A model generated the notes under the pieces. The model had not been told where the DNA came from, did no database searches, and saw only the letters and a list, made by a program, of their open reading frames with translations. Below, in pieces: positions 19,655-28,426 of a DNA stretch of 64,000 nucleotides (position 1 is its first letter; each line of letters begins with the position of its first letter). Origin of the DNA: Vibrio rarus (GTDB taxonomy: Bacteria > Pseudomonadota > Gammaproteobacteria > Enterobacterales > Vibrionaceae). The DNA is taken from assembly GCF_024347075.1 (NCBI RefSeq), contig NZ_AP024901.1, positions 124,001-188,000 on the forward strand, written 5' to 3'. A program made the translations under genes and the position numbers.

Positions 19655-20374
19655 TTGTTGGAAGAAATCGCAGATATATCTTTAATGCAAAGGGTTGTTA
19701 ATAATTCTTTTAAGCGAGAATTTGAAGTACTAGGCGAGTATGAAAAAAGTAACCTACCGTCAACAGTTATTAGTAGTGATGCCTTTGGTGCTTATAATAT
19801 ATTTACTGGAGAGCTTGAAAAATATGCAATCAGAGAAACAGAAATATCAAAACTCATAACATTAACTGAACAGCATAAGAATAATCAATATTGTTGGCTT
19901 CTTTCAAATGCTTTTGAGAAGTTTGAGAAATTCATTAACACTACTTATAACCTAATGAGTAACAGTGATAAAAGTAAGAGAGATCTAAGGAAGGTATTAA
20001 CTTATTTCACAGACAACCTCCCATATTTAAAAAAGCATGAGAAAAATAACAAATCTGGGATTCATCTTAAAATTGCTATTTTGTATATTGAAAAGCTCAG
20101 GCATGCGATTGTACATTCACAAGGTAAGTTGGATGATGTGGAAATTTTTGTTTCTAAAACTATCAAAGACTCAGGTATAAGTAATAATAAGAAAGACCAC
20201 GAAGAGTTTATTAAACAATATATTTCAAATAATCAGGTGGTTATCTTCGAAACACCAATTGGGAATAAAAGCGCTTTCCCTAGGTACCACGATGTTTATA
20301 CTCATTTGGTAAGCTACTTAATAGGATATGCTGGTTTAGTAAATAAAGCCGTAAATTTACATAAAAACGTATAA
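19655..20374 (+). CDS. HEPN-domain-like protein in a gene cassette
   Basis: A product of at least 239 residues, helical and lysine-rich. Near residue 149 it has RHAIVH, the R-X4-H motif that forms the RNase site in HEPN proteins, preceded by a helix (LKIAILYIEKL). HEPN proteins often act as toxins or in phage defence; that role here is inference. The start is unclear. AAGGAGG at 19611-19617 lies far from the TTG at 19655, but close to an in-frame ATC at 19622, so translation may start at a non-ATG codon upstream. Low GC and cassette ends point to transfer. Confidence 0.65.
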   Translation: MLEEIADISLMQRVVNNSFKREFEVLGEYEKSNLPSTVISSDAFGAYNIFTGELEKYAIRETEISKLITLTEQHKNNQYCWLLSNAFEKFEKFINTTYNLMSNSDKSKRDLRKVLTYFTDNLPYLKKHEKNNKSGIHLKIAILYIEKLRHAIVHSQGKLDDVEIFVSKTIKDSGISNNKKDHEEFIKQYISNNQVVIFETPIGNKSAFPRYHDVYTHLVSYLIGYAGLVNKAVNLHKNV

Positions 20375-20627
20375 TAAATAAGGATAAGTGTCGCCCAGTC
20401 GACACTTTATCTGGGTGTTGAGCAAGCCCAATCGTGTAGTTGTCTTCTATTAGTAAATTGCTCTTTGATGAGTAGCTTGAAATGAACCTCATCGACTTTC
20501 TACAAGTCGTACGAGGCTATCGAGTTGAATCTGTTATGAAATTTACCTTGATGAAAGTGATTAACGCGGATTTATTTGACTTTATTCGCCCTAGATCTTG
20601 AGGGTTAGCACCTCGTGGGGGCATTAT
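20364..20627 (+). repeat. Downstream attC-like site of the HEPN cassette, with an inserted intron-like piece
   Basis: AAAACGTATAAT (20364-20375) is the reverse complement, with one mismatch, of GTTATACGTTTT at 19599-19610, as expected for the two ends of one integron cassette. AATAAGGAT follows. A 100-base insert (20388-20487) starts GTGTCGCCCAG, similar to the 5' end of the intron relic at 50086. Then comes CTCATCGACTTT, shared with the attC-like sites at 21552 and 44155. Confidence 0.6.
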
Positions 20628-20677
20628 GTCTATATTCACAAAGATTAAGAATTAAATCCGTATTAGTTCCGTACAGG

Positions 20678-20706
20678 TTGCGCTTTGATGGTTTGAATTT
20701 TATACT
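20678..20706 (+). promoter_or_regulatory. Promoter of the DUF1778/GNAT toxin-antitoxin pair
   Basis: TTGCGC (20678-20683), a 17-base spacer and TATACT (20701-20706) form a good sigma-70 promoter 41 bases before the antitoxin ATG. TCCGTACA occurs twice around it, at 20668-20675 and near 20729, and could be an operator half-site for the antitoxin. The operator idea is inference. Confidence 0.6.
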
Positions 20707-20746
20707 CAGGTTGATTGCGGAATCACTCCGTACAATTGGAGGTTTT

Positions 20747-21016
20747 ATGGCTACTGCAAGACTTGATATCCGTTTGGATGAAGAAATCAAAGCTAAGGCT
20801 GAGAAAGCATCAGCTTTACTTGGTTTAAAAAGCTTAACTGAATACGTTGTTCGTTTAATGGACGAAGATTCAACTCAGGTGATTTCTGAGCATGAAGGTA
20901 TCACTGTTGAAGCAAATGTATTTGATCAATTCATGGCTGCTTGTGACGAGGCTAAGGCTCCGAATAAAGCATTACTTGAAGCAACTGCATTTACTAAAAG
21001 TGGTGAGTTTAAGTGA
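20747..21016 (+). CDS. DUF1778 antitoxin (TacA type)
   Basis: 89 residues. It opens with MATARLDIRLDEEIKAKAEK, a ribbon-helix-helix DNA-binding start, followed by the DUF1778 helix SLTEYVVRLM and a C-terminal tail that wraps the toxin in known TacAT complexes. TTGGAGG lies just before the ATG at 20747; the open frame upstream of that has no signal. It overlaps the toxin gene by four bases. The pair is expected to repress its own promoter. Confidence 0.88.
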   Translation: MATARLDIRLDEEIKAKAEKASALLGLKSLTEYVVRLMDEDSTQVISEHEGITVEANVFDQFMAACDEAKAPNKALLEATAFTKSGEFK

Positions 21017-21543
21017 GTTATTCCAAAACTTTCAAAGAATTGGATAAATCACAACACGATAGAGCATCATTTGACTGTGGGGAAAAAGAGTTAAATGATT
21101 TTATCCAAACTCAAGCTGCTAAACATATGCAAGCAGGTATAAGTCGTACAATGGTTTTGCCTGCTTCTGTGCCATTACCCAATCAAAAATATCCAATTTG
21201 TTCATTTTATAGTATTGCGCCAAGTTCGATTAGCCGTGATACGTTGCCACAAGCGATGGCTAAAAAATTACCGCGCTATCCAATACCTGTTTTCCTTTTA
21301 GCTCAATTGGCAGTTCATAAAGAATTTCATGGCAGCGGATTAGGTAAAGTTAGCTTAATCAAAGCTCTCGAATATCTTTGGGAAATTAACTCTCACATGA
21401 GAGCTTATGCCATTGTTGTTGATTGTTTAACTGAACAAGCTGAGTCATTTTACGCAAAATATGGTTTCGAGATTCTTTGCGAAATCAACGGTCGTCTAAG
21501 AATGTTCATTCCGATGAAAACAGTCGGTCAGTTATTCACTTAG
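21013..21543 (+). CDS. GNAT acetyltransferase toxin (TacT type)
   Basis: A product of 176 residues starting at GTG (21013), overlapping the antitoxin stop. It has the TacT pattern: FDCGEKELNDFIQ near the start, LLAQLAVHKEFHGSGLGKVS (the acetyl-CoA loop; the usual QGxGxG reads HGSGLG) and YAKYGFEIL near the end. TacT-like toxins acetylate the amino group of charged tRNAs and stop translation. Systems of this type are common in Vibrio integron cassettes, which matches the cassette-like ends around this pair. Confidence 0.88.
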   Translation: MSYSKTFKELDKSQHDRASFDCGEKELNDFIQTQAAKHMQAGISRTMVLPASVPLPNQKYPICSFYSIAPSSISRDTLPQAMAKKLPRYPIPVFLLAQLAVHKEFHGSGLGKVSLIKALEYLWEINSHMRAYAIVVDCLTEQAESFYAKYGFEILCEINGRLRMFIPMKTVGQLFT

Positions 21544-21551
21544 ACATAAGA

Positions 21552-21682
21552 GTGAATATAACGAATAAGGATCAGCTCATCGACTTTACAGTTGCACGAG
21601 GCTATCGAGGCGAATCCGCTATGATTGACCTTGATGAACTCTAATTATGTTGTGACTTTAAGGGGGGTATCCTTATTTAGTG
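21552..21682 (+). repeat. Probable attC site of the toxin-antitoxin cassette
   Basis: GTGAATATAAC (21552-21562) is the reverse complement of GTTATATTCAC; upstream, 20628-20639 reads GTCTATATTCAC, the same with one extra base. The site then has AATAAGGAT (21565-21573), which pairs with ATCCTTATT at about 21670-21678, and an inner region CTCATCGACTTT...CGAGGCTATCGAG shared with the other cassettes. The total of about 130 bases is like Vibrio attC sites. Confidence 0.6.
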
Positions 21683-22057
21683 TGTTCTCGCATTATCCAA
21701 TCTGAAGTTTATCGCGATAAATGGGTCATGTAGGCTTGGTGATCCCAACGCATGCCATATCATGTTTGTAGCAGTGGCGTGAACGCTTGGCTTTGGTTTG
21801 TGTATTGGTTGATGGGGCGAATTGCCAAGTGTGAGGTGAGGTTATTAGGTTAATCCGTTGTATCCTAATTTAGTAATATAGCTGACAAAGTTCTATCCAA
21901 ATTCGTGCTGACGGGGCAGATCATCGTAACGCAGAAATGCCCCAAAGTGAGTTTCAGGCACTACTTCAATCCATAAGTAATTTTAATACGAATAAGCCCC
22001 GCAATGTGGGCGAGACTCATAAACTACTGGATCCTTACCTCAAAATCTACGTCAGAA
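21683..22057. other. Non-coding stretch with a dispersed repeat
   Basis: There is no supportable gene. 21891-21941 is a 51-bp sequence (from TTCTATCCAAATTCGTGCTG to CGCAGAAATGCC) that recurs with one difference at 38673-38723. A CTTGGC/GCCAAG inverted pair around 21795-21830 may be a further eroded cassette site, but I cannot support that. Confidence 0.5.
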
Positions 22058-24265
22058 TTATGGAGCACAGCATCGTTTAGACTTCTTGCCACTGCCGCAT
22101 AGACAAGGTGCGTTTCTTCCAACTTTTCCACGTTTTATCTGTGGTTGTCCACCAAAGGATAGCTTTCTTACATCTTTTATATGATGCTCTGGTGAAATAG
22201 GTCTTAGATCCGCAACTATCCTTTCCATTTCAACTGATTGGCTCCACTCGCTTTCGTGGTATGAAGCAAATCGAAATTTATCTTTAGTTGGGCTAAAACA
22301 GCACCCAACCCAAGATTCTGCTTTGCATGTATATTTTCGTTTCTCACAATGCGTAACTAGTTTCTTATAGGCCGTAACATTGTCATCTTCATTACAATGG
22401 ACAGTTAAGCCAGTTTTTTCCTCTAACAAAGGAAGAGAGATATCATGGTGACGATGATCTATATTAAATTGCGCAATCATCTTTGTAATAGCTTCATTGA
22501 GTAGATTAATGCTATCACCATTCATTGATAGAAGATGTAACCCTAGCTTCTGAAGACAATAATCTGCCGAAAACTCAATGCCATCGATTATACTCCCAAC
22601 ATAAGACTTTCTATGAGCTGTGAGGAAACCTTCGGGTGTCTTTTCACCATCATGACCATCCCTTCTGGTTAACATGGCTAATTCCAGATCTGTGGAGATA
22701 TCATCGTCAAGCATAACTAGTGTCGGTTCTTCCTCAAAATATAAGTTTTGCTTGATGTAAGTTGAGAGAATGACTAGTTCATGATTAGAAAGAAGTGAAT
22801 CACCATAGTCACTCCGTTTGATTAGGTAGTCGAGAACCCAGAGGGGAGATGGCAACATTTCCGTAATCATATCAATCAAAAACACATCCATTACATAAGG
22901 GTGTTTTATTACATTGGTTGTTTGATGTTTTAGAAAGTGTCGCGCTTGGGCAGCAAGAGCTGGAAAGTGGTCTGATACAATACAAACAGGAAATATCGTC
23001 TTGAAATCAGATTGAATTTTAACCTGCTTGCCAGATTCGTCTTTGAAAATGTATCCTTCTTTTTGCAACAGTTGGCTACATAAGTCAGCTTGGTCGTAGG
23101 CGTCTTGAATTGCTTTTTTAAAATCGTCTTCAAGCTGTTTACCGTTACCTTTACGAGCTTCAATAGTGAGCTTCTTAGACTTAGCTTGCACTACTATAGC
23201 GAAACGACCAAATGTGACCAAAACATCAATTTCGCCAGCTTTGCCTTTACCATCGAATATATCGATATTGGTTAGAACGTTCTCTTCGCCAAATATGAGT
23301 GCAAGGCGTTCAGCGGTAAAATCCTCAGTAAATGCACCTCTGTGTTTACTTGCGATAGATTTATAAGTTTTATCTTCGTTAAACCAAAAGAATGGACTTT
23401 CATAAAGAGCTTCCCATAAGCTGTAGGCTTGAAAGTTTACAAAAGTATCGTCATTAATTTTTATTATAGGAAACGCATTTTTGTGATTGAAGTCGTCCAC
23501 AGATTTAAAGCAATTCATTCCTTCTTCGGGCTGGGCAGATAGAGCTGCGATCACAGCCTCAACAACCTCTTCATCTAAACCACTTAGTGTTACGACTTCA
23601 TAGATAGTAAAAATGAACATAGGTAGATGGTATTGTAATGGCCAGCTTTTTCCTGAAGATACTGATTGATTGGCTTTTTCTAGTTGAATTTGTTCTATAG
23701 CTGAAATAACATCAACTGCTTGAGAAATTTTAAAGCCTTTGTTTTCTTCAACCCAATTCTCATCAAGAGAATAGCGACGCTTGGCTAAATCTCTATATTG
23801 ATGTTTAAAAACCCCATCCCCTCCGTAAAAAATAGCTTCCCGCATAAAATGATTTTTATCACCACTTGGGGTTAGTTCTCGCATGAACTTACCAAAATTA
23901 GGGGCATCATCACCATCTTTAGAATCAAATTTTTCAGACAAGGCTGCAATATTTAGTGGTGGGTAAAAGCTTCGATGTAGTTCATTAAGAAGTTGCCAGA
24001 CATGTTCAGCTCTTTCTTTTAATTCATCTAAGCTCAATTGTTTATCGTTGAATCCGCTTTTACACGCTAGACCAATGAGTGTAGAAAGCTCGGTTCTGGA
24101 TAAGCGAGTCCTATCAAACGCCTGTGAGAAAGCTTCTCCATCCAACTTTTCACCAGAAAAGTGAATGAAAGTGTCTTTCCAACAGAAAAAAGCTATTACT
24201 TCCCAAAAACCTTCTTGGGCGCCAAGCTTCTCTAGTTCATCAAAAATCTCTTGTTCACTTCTCAT
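22058..24265 (-). CDS. Large SEC-C protein with a nuclease-like centre
   Basis: A product of 735 residues. Residues about 310-370 hold a restriction-endonuclease-like pattern: a helix with E314 (RGAFTEDFTAERLALIFG), then GEIDVLV with D347 and VVQAKSKK with Q360-x-K362. The last 22 residues are a SEC-C zinc motif, APCLCGSGKKSKRCCAP (CxC-x8-CC). The remainder is unrecognised. SEC-C tails occur on many proteins, including predicted defence nucleases. The gene stands alone in a mobile-element-rich area. A DNA- or RNA-cutting role in defence is inference. Confidence 0.75.
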   Translation of the reverse strand: MRSEQEIFDELEKLGAQEGFWEVIAFFCWKDTFIHFSGEKLDGEAFSQAFDRTRLSRTELSTLIGLACKSGFNDKQLSLDELKERAEHVWQLLNELHRSFYPPLNIAALSEKFDSKDGDDAPNFGKFMRELTPSGDKNHFMREAIFYGGDGVFKHQYRDLAKRRYSLDENWVEENKGFKISQAVDVISAIEQIQLEKANQSVSSGKSWPLQYHLPMFIFTIYEVVTLSGLDEEVVEAVIAALSAQPEEGMNCFKSVDDFNHKNAFPIIKINDDTFVNFQAYSLWEALYESPFFWFNEDKTYKSIASKHRGAFTEDFTAERLALIFGEENVLTNIDIFDGKGKAGEIDVLVTFGRFAIVVQAKSKKLTIEARKGNGKQLEDDFKKAIQDAYDQADLCSQLLQKEGYIFKDESGKQVKIQSDFKTIFPVCIVSDHFPALAAQARHFLKHQTTNVIKHPYVMDVFLIDMITEMLPSPLWVLDYLIKRSDYGDSLLSNHELVILSTYIKQNLYFEEEPTLVMLDDDISTDLELAMLTRRDGHDGEKTPEGFLTAHRKSYVGSIIDGIEFSADYCLQKLGLHLLSMNGDSINLLNEAITKMIAQFNIDHRHHDISLPLLEEKTGLTVHCNEDDNVTAYKKLVTHCEKRKYTCKAESWVGCCFSPTKDKFRFASYHESEWSQSVEMERIVADLRPISPEHHIKDVRKLSFGGQPQIKRGKVGRNAPCLCGSGKKSKRCCAP

Positions 24266-24715
24266 AGTGTTCCGTAATGTGCATGGTTACTTATACTCAA
24301 TTTAACACATACTAATTAGAAGTTAGCCTTACTTTTCTATTAATTATTATTAATCCATAGCAACGATATTACAGCAATAATTCAAACACGTTTTTGTTCA
24401 AAAACTTCCCAGCGGATAATTCGTAACTCAGAAATGCCCCATTATGAGTTAACACAAACATTCATCATTATTCTCTCGGTGTGGATTTTTCATCCAAACG
24501 CTAATCTGAAGTCCAAATTGTTAGAAATGAGAGTTTCTTATTATTTGGTATCGAAAGCTTTCTAACCTAGATGAAGTAAACGATTTTTTAATTTGGTCAT
24601 CCAGATGGCAAAAACCTTACTTAAAGTATGCAACTTCACGTAGTGACTCGTTGTTCATCTGTAGGAGTGTCGATAAAATAGGTGGATAACAATCAGGGAA
24701 TTATAGGTAAAGTCA
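24266..24715. other. Non-coding stretch before the interrupted operon
   Basis: AT-rich, with no supportable gene. 24417-24440 (ATTCGTAACTCAGAAATGCCCC) resembles the end of the 51-bp repeat at 21891 and 38673. The promoter of the three-gene operon should lie at its right end but I cannot fix it. Confidence 0.4.
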
Positions 24716-25297
24716 GTGGCTGAAACTAAACATATCGGCGCAATTGCAGAAATCATTTCTAGTCAAATCTTTAATGAAATGAAGTGGCGTACAGGTGATG
24801 AAACAGACGTAAACTGGAAATGCTGCATGGATTCGCATTTAACCAAGGCGCAGCGTGAAGCAAAGAAACCAAAGGAAAAAACACATCCTACTGATATCGT
24901 TTTTTCTTATTCAGACCCGTATGACAGTGAAGTAACGATCTACGTTCAAACAGATCTTAAATCGTACAAGAAGTCTACAATTGAAAACTACAGGGGTATC
25001 CGTTCAACTATTAGTAGCCTTGCTCAACAGGTAGAGTGCTCGCAAAAAAGTCCTGAATGGCGTGGTAAATATTTGCTGAAACAACCTAGCAAATACAAGG
25101 TTCATGGCATGCTATTTATCTATAACCACGACAATGAATACGACGACGAACTATTTGATAAGCTAAGTGGTGTTCCTAATTCAGAATACAGCATGCCTGA
25201 AAACTCTATGATGGCAGTTGCGTATTTCGGTGATTGCGATCAGCTGTTTCGGTTTATTCCGATCACCAGATCCTGCCGTTTTTCTCTCTTCTTATTT

Positions 25298-26038
25298 TTA
25301 CTCTAAGTGATCGGATTGCGCCAGTTTTCTCATTGATTCACCTCCCAGTTCTATTCGATGACTATTGTGTACGAGCCGATCCATTAACGCGTCTGCAACG
25401 GTAGCGTTACCTATCATGTTGTACCACTCCTTTACGGGTAATTGGCTGATGACGATTGTGCTGCTGTTTTGATAACGATCTTCAAGCACTTCTAGTAAGT
25501 GACCCGCATGCTCTTGAGTGAGCTTTTCCATTCCCCAGTCGTCGAGGATCAGTAACGCTTTCTTAGCTAGCGATTGCAGTTGCTTTTGATAGCTACCATC
25601 CATACGACCCGCGGTCAGGTCGTCAAGCAAGCGTGTTAATCGGTAGTACCTAACCGTTTGTTGTTGGTCACAGGCGCTGGTTGCCAGTGCGCAGGCAAGA
25701 TACGTTTTTCCTGCGCCTGTTGGGCCTGTAACCAATATGTTCTGGTGCTTGTATAGATAACTGCCCGTCAGAAGTTCGCTCATCTGTTTACGATTGAGGT
25801 TTCGTCCCTCCTTGTAGATGAGTTGGCTCGGCTGCGCATCCACTCTCAGCTTGGCTTGTCGTTTTAAGCGTTGGATTTTGGTCTGGTTACGATTCAGGAT
25901 TTCACTGTCCAGAAGCAGGCTTAGCCGTTCCTCGAAGTCCAGCTCTGCGTAGGTGGTCAGTTGCTCTTGCTGCTGCTCTAATGCTTTCGCTGCATGGCTC
26001 AAGCGTAGGGTTTTAAGTTGGTCGTTCAGTGCATTCAT
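25298..26038 (-). CDS. istB: IS21-family transposition helper ATPase IstB
   Basis: An AAA+ ATPase of about 246 residues related to DnaC. It has Walker A GPTGAGKTYLACAL, Walker B LLILDDWG and the family N-terminus LKTLRLSHAAKALEQQ. It loads the transposase on target DNA. AGGAGAAAGG precedes the ATG at 26038; this start is 11 bases downstream of the istA stop and is preferred over the longer frame to 26089. Confidence 0.95.
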   Translation of the reverse strand: MNALNDQLKTLRLSHAAKALEQQQEQLTTYAELDFEERLSLLLDSEILNRNQTKIQRLKRQAKLRVDAQPSQLIYKEGRNLNRKQMSELLTGSYLYKHQNILVTGPTGAGKTYLACALATSACDQQQTVRYYRLTRLLDDLTAGRMDGSYQKQLQSLAKKALLILDDWGMEKLTQEHAGHLLEVLEDRYQNSSTIVISQLPVKEWYNMIGNATVADALMDRLVHNSHRIELGGESMRKLAQSDHLE

Positions 26039-26048
26039 ATCCTTTCTC

Positions 26049-27581
26049 CTAATGATAACTGTTCGGGCCACGAACATTGCTATGAACAAGGTTTGGCGTG
26101 TTTGTGCTGTCTTTGCTCAGCTGTCCTTCACGATTGTTTTTCAGCAAATTGCTGATGAAGGTGTAATTGGATTTTGTCAGCATTAGCGCATCTTTACAGG
26201 CTTGCTCTAGGCGCGACTCACCATAGGTTTTACTGAGGCTGAGCAAGCCAAGACAGGAACGATAAGACTGCTCTGGATGAGGCTTGGAGTTCAGCATCTT
26301 ATTGACGATTTCTCGTGTGGCTGGGCCGATAGTGGATCCCCAGCTAAGCAAGCGCCCTGGCGACCACTTTTGATGTTGATGGTTGCTTGGCATGTGCTCT
26401 GGTTGGGTGCTGTTTCCTCGCTCTCTTTGGCTACGTGGATGCTGGGCCACCAAGTTACCTTGATGGTAGATCTGTACCAAGCGATTAGAGGCTTCCAACT
26501 CAACGTGGTGACCAACAAGTTGATGAGGAACTGAGTAGTAATGACGGCGATATTCGATGTGATAGTCAGGGCCAACTTTGGCTCGCTTAGTTTCGGTGTA
26601 CAGGTAACGCTGTTTAGGCAGTGGTCTTAATGCAGGTTTGTCGAGTCTTTCGAACAACGCTTGGCGGCTAGCGCCATACTGTTTCATCTGACGCTGATTT
26701 AACTCATTCATGAGTTCACGGATGGCGAGATTCAACTCTTTGAAGGTATGGAAGGTTTGGTGTCGTAGCCGCATCATGATCCAGCGCTCTACTAGGAGCA
26801 CTGCATTCTCTGCTTTGGCTTTGTCTTTCGGTTTGTAGGGGCGAGCTGGCATCACAGCAGTTTGATAGTGATTCGCCAGTTTTTGATAGCTGTCGTTCAG
26901 CCTCGGCTCATAACGATTGGCTTTAGTGACCGCACTGCGTAGGTTATCGGGAACTAAGAGTTGTGGTACACCATCGAAGTGTTCGAACGCATTCGCGTGT
27001 GCTTCTAACCAGTAGGGCTTCCCTTGACTAGGGAAGGCTTCAACATAAGTGTAATTGGACGCGCCTAAAGTCGCGACAAACACCTCCGCTTCGCGCACTT
27101 CGCCAGTGTCAGGGTTGACCACCTGAAGCCGAGGTCCACAGTAATCGATAAACAGTTTATCACCTGCAACATGAAGTTGGCGCATGCTGCGTTTTTGGGT
27201 TTTGAACCAACGAGTGAAGTGCTCGCAGAACTGAGTGTAAGCGTAAGCTTGTTCTTGATGTTGCTCATGATACTCCTGCCAGAGCAGCATCTTTGTCATG
27301 CCTTTACGTCTGAGTTCGACTGCGTACTGAGTGAAGTCTGGCATGACTTTATCTCGACAGGGTTTCTTACCGTGATACAGCACCTGAGTGAGATCTGCAT
27401 CGCTACAACTGTCGGGTAAAGGCCAACCAAGTTGGCTTTGTTTAAAGCGAGTAAGGAGTTCCGATATGGTGGACGGGCCGAGTTTAAGGCAAGAAGCGAT
27501 ACCACGATTTGAGAGACCGCAGTCGTACTTAAGGCGTAATACCTCTTTAATTTTGTTCATTGGAGTTCTCTTTTTGGCCAT
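26049..27581 (-). CDS. istA: IS21-family transposase IstA
   Basis: A product of 510 residues. The N-terminus has a helix-turn-helix (RLKYDCGLSNRGIASCLKLG). The DDE integrase core is visible as KLFIDYCGPRL, LVPDNLRSAVTKA and PKDKAKAENAVLLVERW. Length is normal and the frame is intact, so the element may be active. AAGGAAG lies just before the ATG at 27581. Confidence 0.95.
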   Translation of the reverse strand: MAKKRTPMNKIKEVLRLKYDCGLSNRGIASCLKLGPSTISELLTRFKQSQLGWPLPDSCSDADLTQVLYHGKKPCRDKVMPDFTQYAVELRRKGMTKMLLWQEYHEQHQEQAYAYTQFCEHFTRWFKTQKRSMRQLHVAGDKLFIDYCGPRLQVVNPDTGEVREAEVFVATLGASNYTYVEAFPSQGKPYWLEAHANAFEHFDGVPQLLVPDNLRSAVTKANRYEPRLNDSYQKLANHYQTAVMPARPYKPKDKAKAENAVLLVERWIMMRLRHQTFHTFKELNLAIRELMNELNQRQMKQYGASRQALFERLDKPALRPLPKQRYLYTETKRAKVGPDYHIEYRRHYYSVPHQLVGHHVELEASNRLVQIYHQGNLVAQHPRSQRERGNSTQPEHMPSNHQHQKWSPGRLLSWGSTIGPATREIVNKMLNSKPHPEQSYRSCLGLLSLSKTYGESRLEQACKDALMLTKSNYTFISNLLKNNREGQLSKDSTNTPNLVHSNVRGPNSYH

Positions 27582-28426
27582 TGTCGCTTCCTTACTTGCT
27601 TGTTTAAGAAGTAAAGAATAGCGAGCTATTGATTTAAAAGAGAAAAAGTAAGGATTTCGGGCATTCCGATCGCAGTTTTCGCTATTCCGATCATCGATTT
27701 CGGAGTTAGGCTAAAAGTGATCGGATAATCGCGGAATCAGCGATCGGTTTAAACCGAAATAGGTGATCGGATAATCCCGAAATGACTGATCGGAATGCTC
27801 CGAAATATGCAGGCAGTTTTCGATCCTAGGCTGATTCGTTTCTTGCTTAGTACTGTTGAAGAAATCAACAAGCGTAGAAATATTCCAGCTGATACTACCG
27901 CACAAGAAATCTTATGGCAGAAGATTCCTGATCGAGAGAAATGTAGTTTTTTCTACCCTGACAAGCACAACAAGCTGTCCGTGAAAGGGGGGGGCTCTTC
28001 TGCGTCATTGGAAATGATTACATCTGGTATGTTGATGTTTTCTTACGAGCATGATTTTTTTAAGCACATCGAAGGCGATAAAGTAATCACCGTCCGTAAG
28101 AAGATTCTAAACATTTTTTGGGATGAAGATGTTAAGTCCAAAGAAGCATTTGTATTTGTTCTCGAATACATTTTTAACTATCAATTGCTGAATCAGTTTG
28201 ATCGCATTTACATCAGCACACCATTTTCATCAACTTCAGGTACGTATCTAAAAAACGCCATTACTTACTACGCAGGAAAGTATTCGTTTAACAGTCAACA
28301 GCTTAATACGGTTCGAGAGAACATCATTTCGATTCCAATCCATACCAAAACGGTATCGATTTATGATTTCCAAGTTGGTAGTGAACAGCACAATCGCATT
28401 TGTAACTTTGAGTAAGGCAGAAAATA

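Larger units (their letters stand above)
25244..27809 (-). mobile_element. Complete IS21-family insertion sequence
   Basis: A 2566-bp element with istA and istB on the minus strand. The ends carry related sequence: TTTCGGTTTATTCCGATCA at the left and, on the opposite strand, TTTCGGAGCATTCCGATCA at the right. Further CCGATCA/TGATCGG copies near both ends are the multiple terminal repeats usual for IS21. It is flanked by CAG at 25241-25243 and 27810-27812. Three bases is short for this family, so the exact ends could be off by a few bases. Confidence 0.85.
24716..28415 (+). pseudogene. First gene of an unknown three-gene operon, split by an IS21-family element
   Basis: The two halves, 24716-25243 and 27810-28415, join in frame at a shared CAG codon to give 376 residues. 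The N-terminal half has a pattern like a PD-(D/E)XK nuclease: GAIAEI with E12, HPTDIVF with D60 and QTDLKSY with D80-x-K82. The second half has no recognised motif (LNQFDRIYISTPFSSTSG). The start is GTG at 24716. The gene ends 11 bases before the next one. It must now be inactive unless the N-terminal fragment works alone. The nuclease assignment is inference from residue spacing. Confidence 0.75.

Noticed and set aside
21780..21850. Further cassette end near CTTGGC/GCCAAG
   Set aside because: The arms are short and no matching partner end is found.
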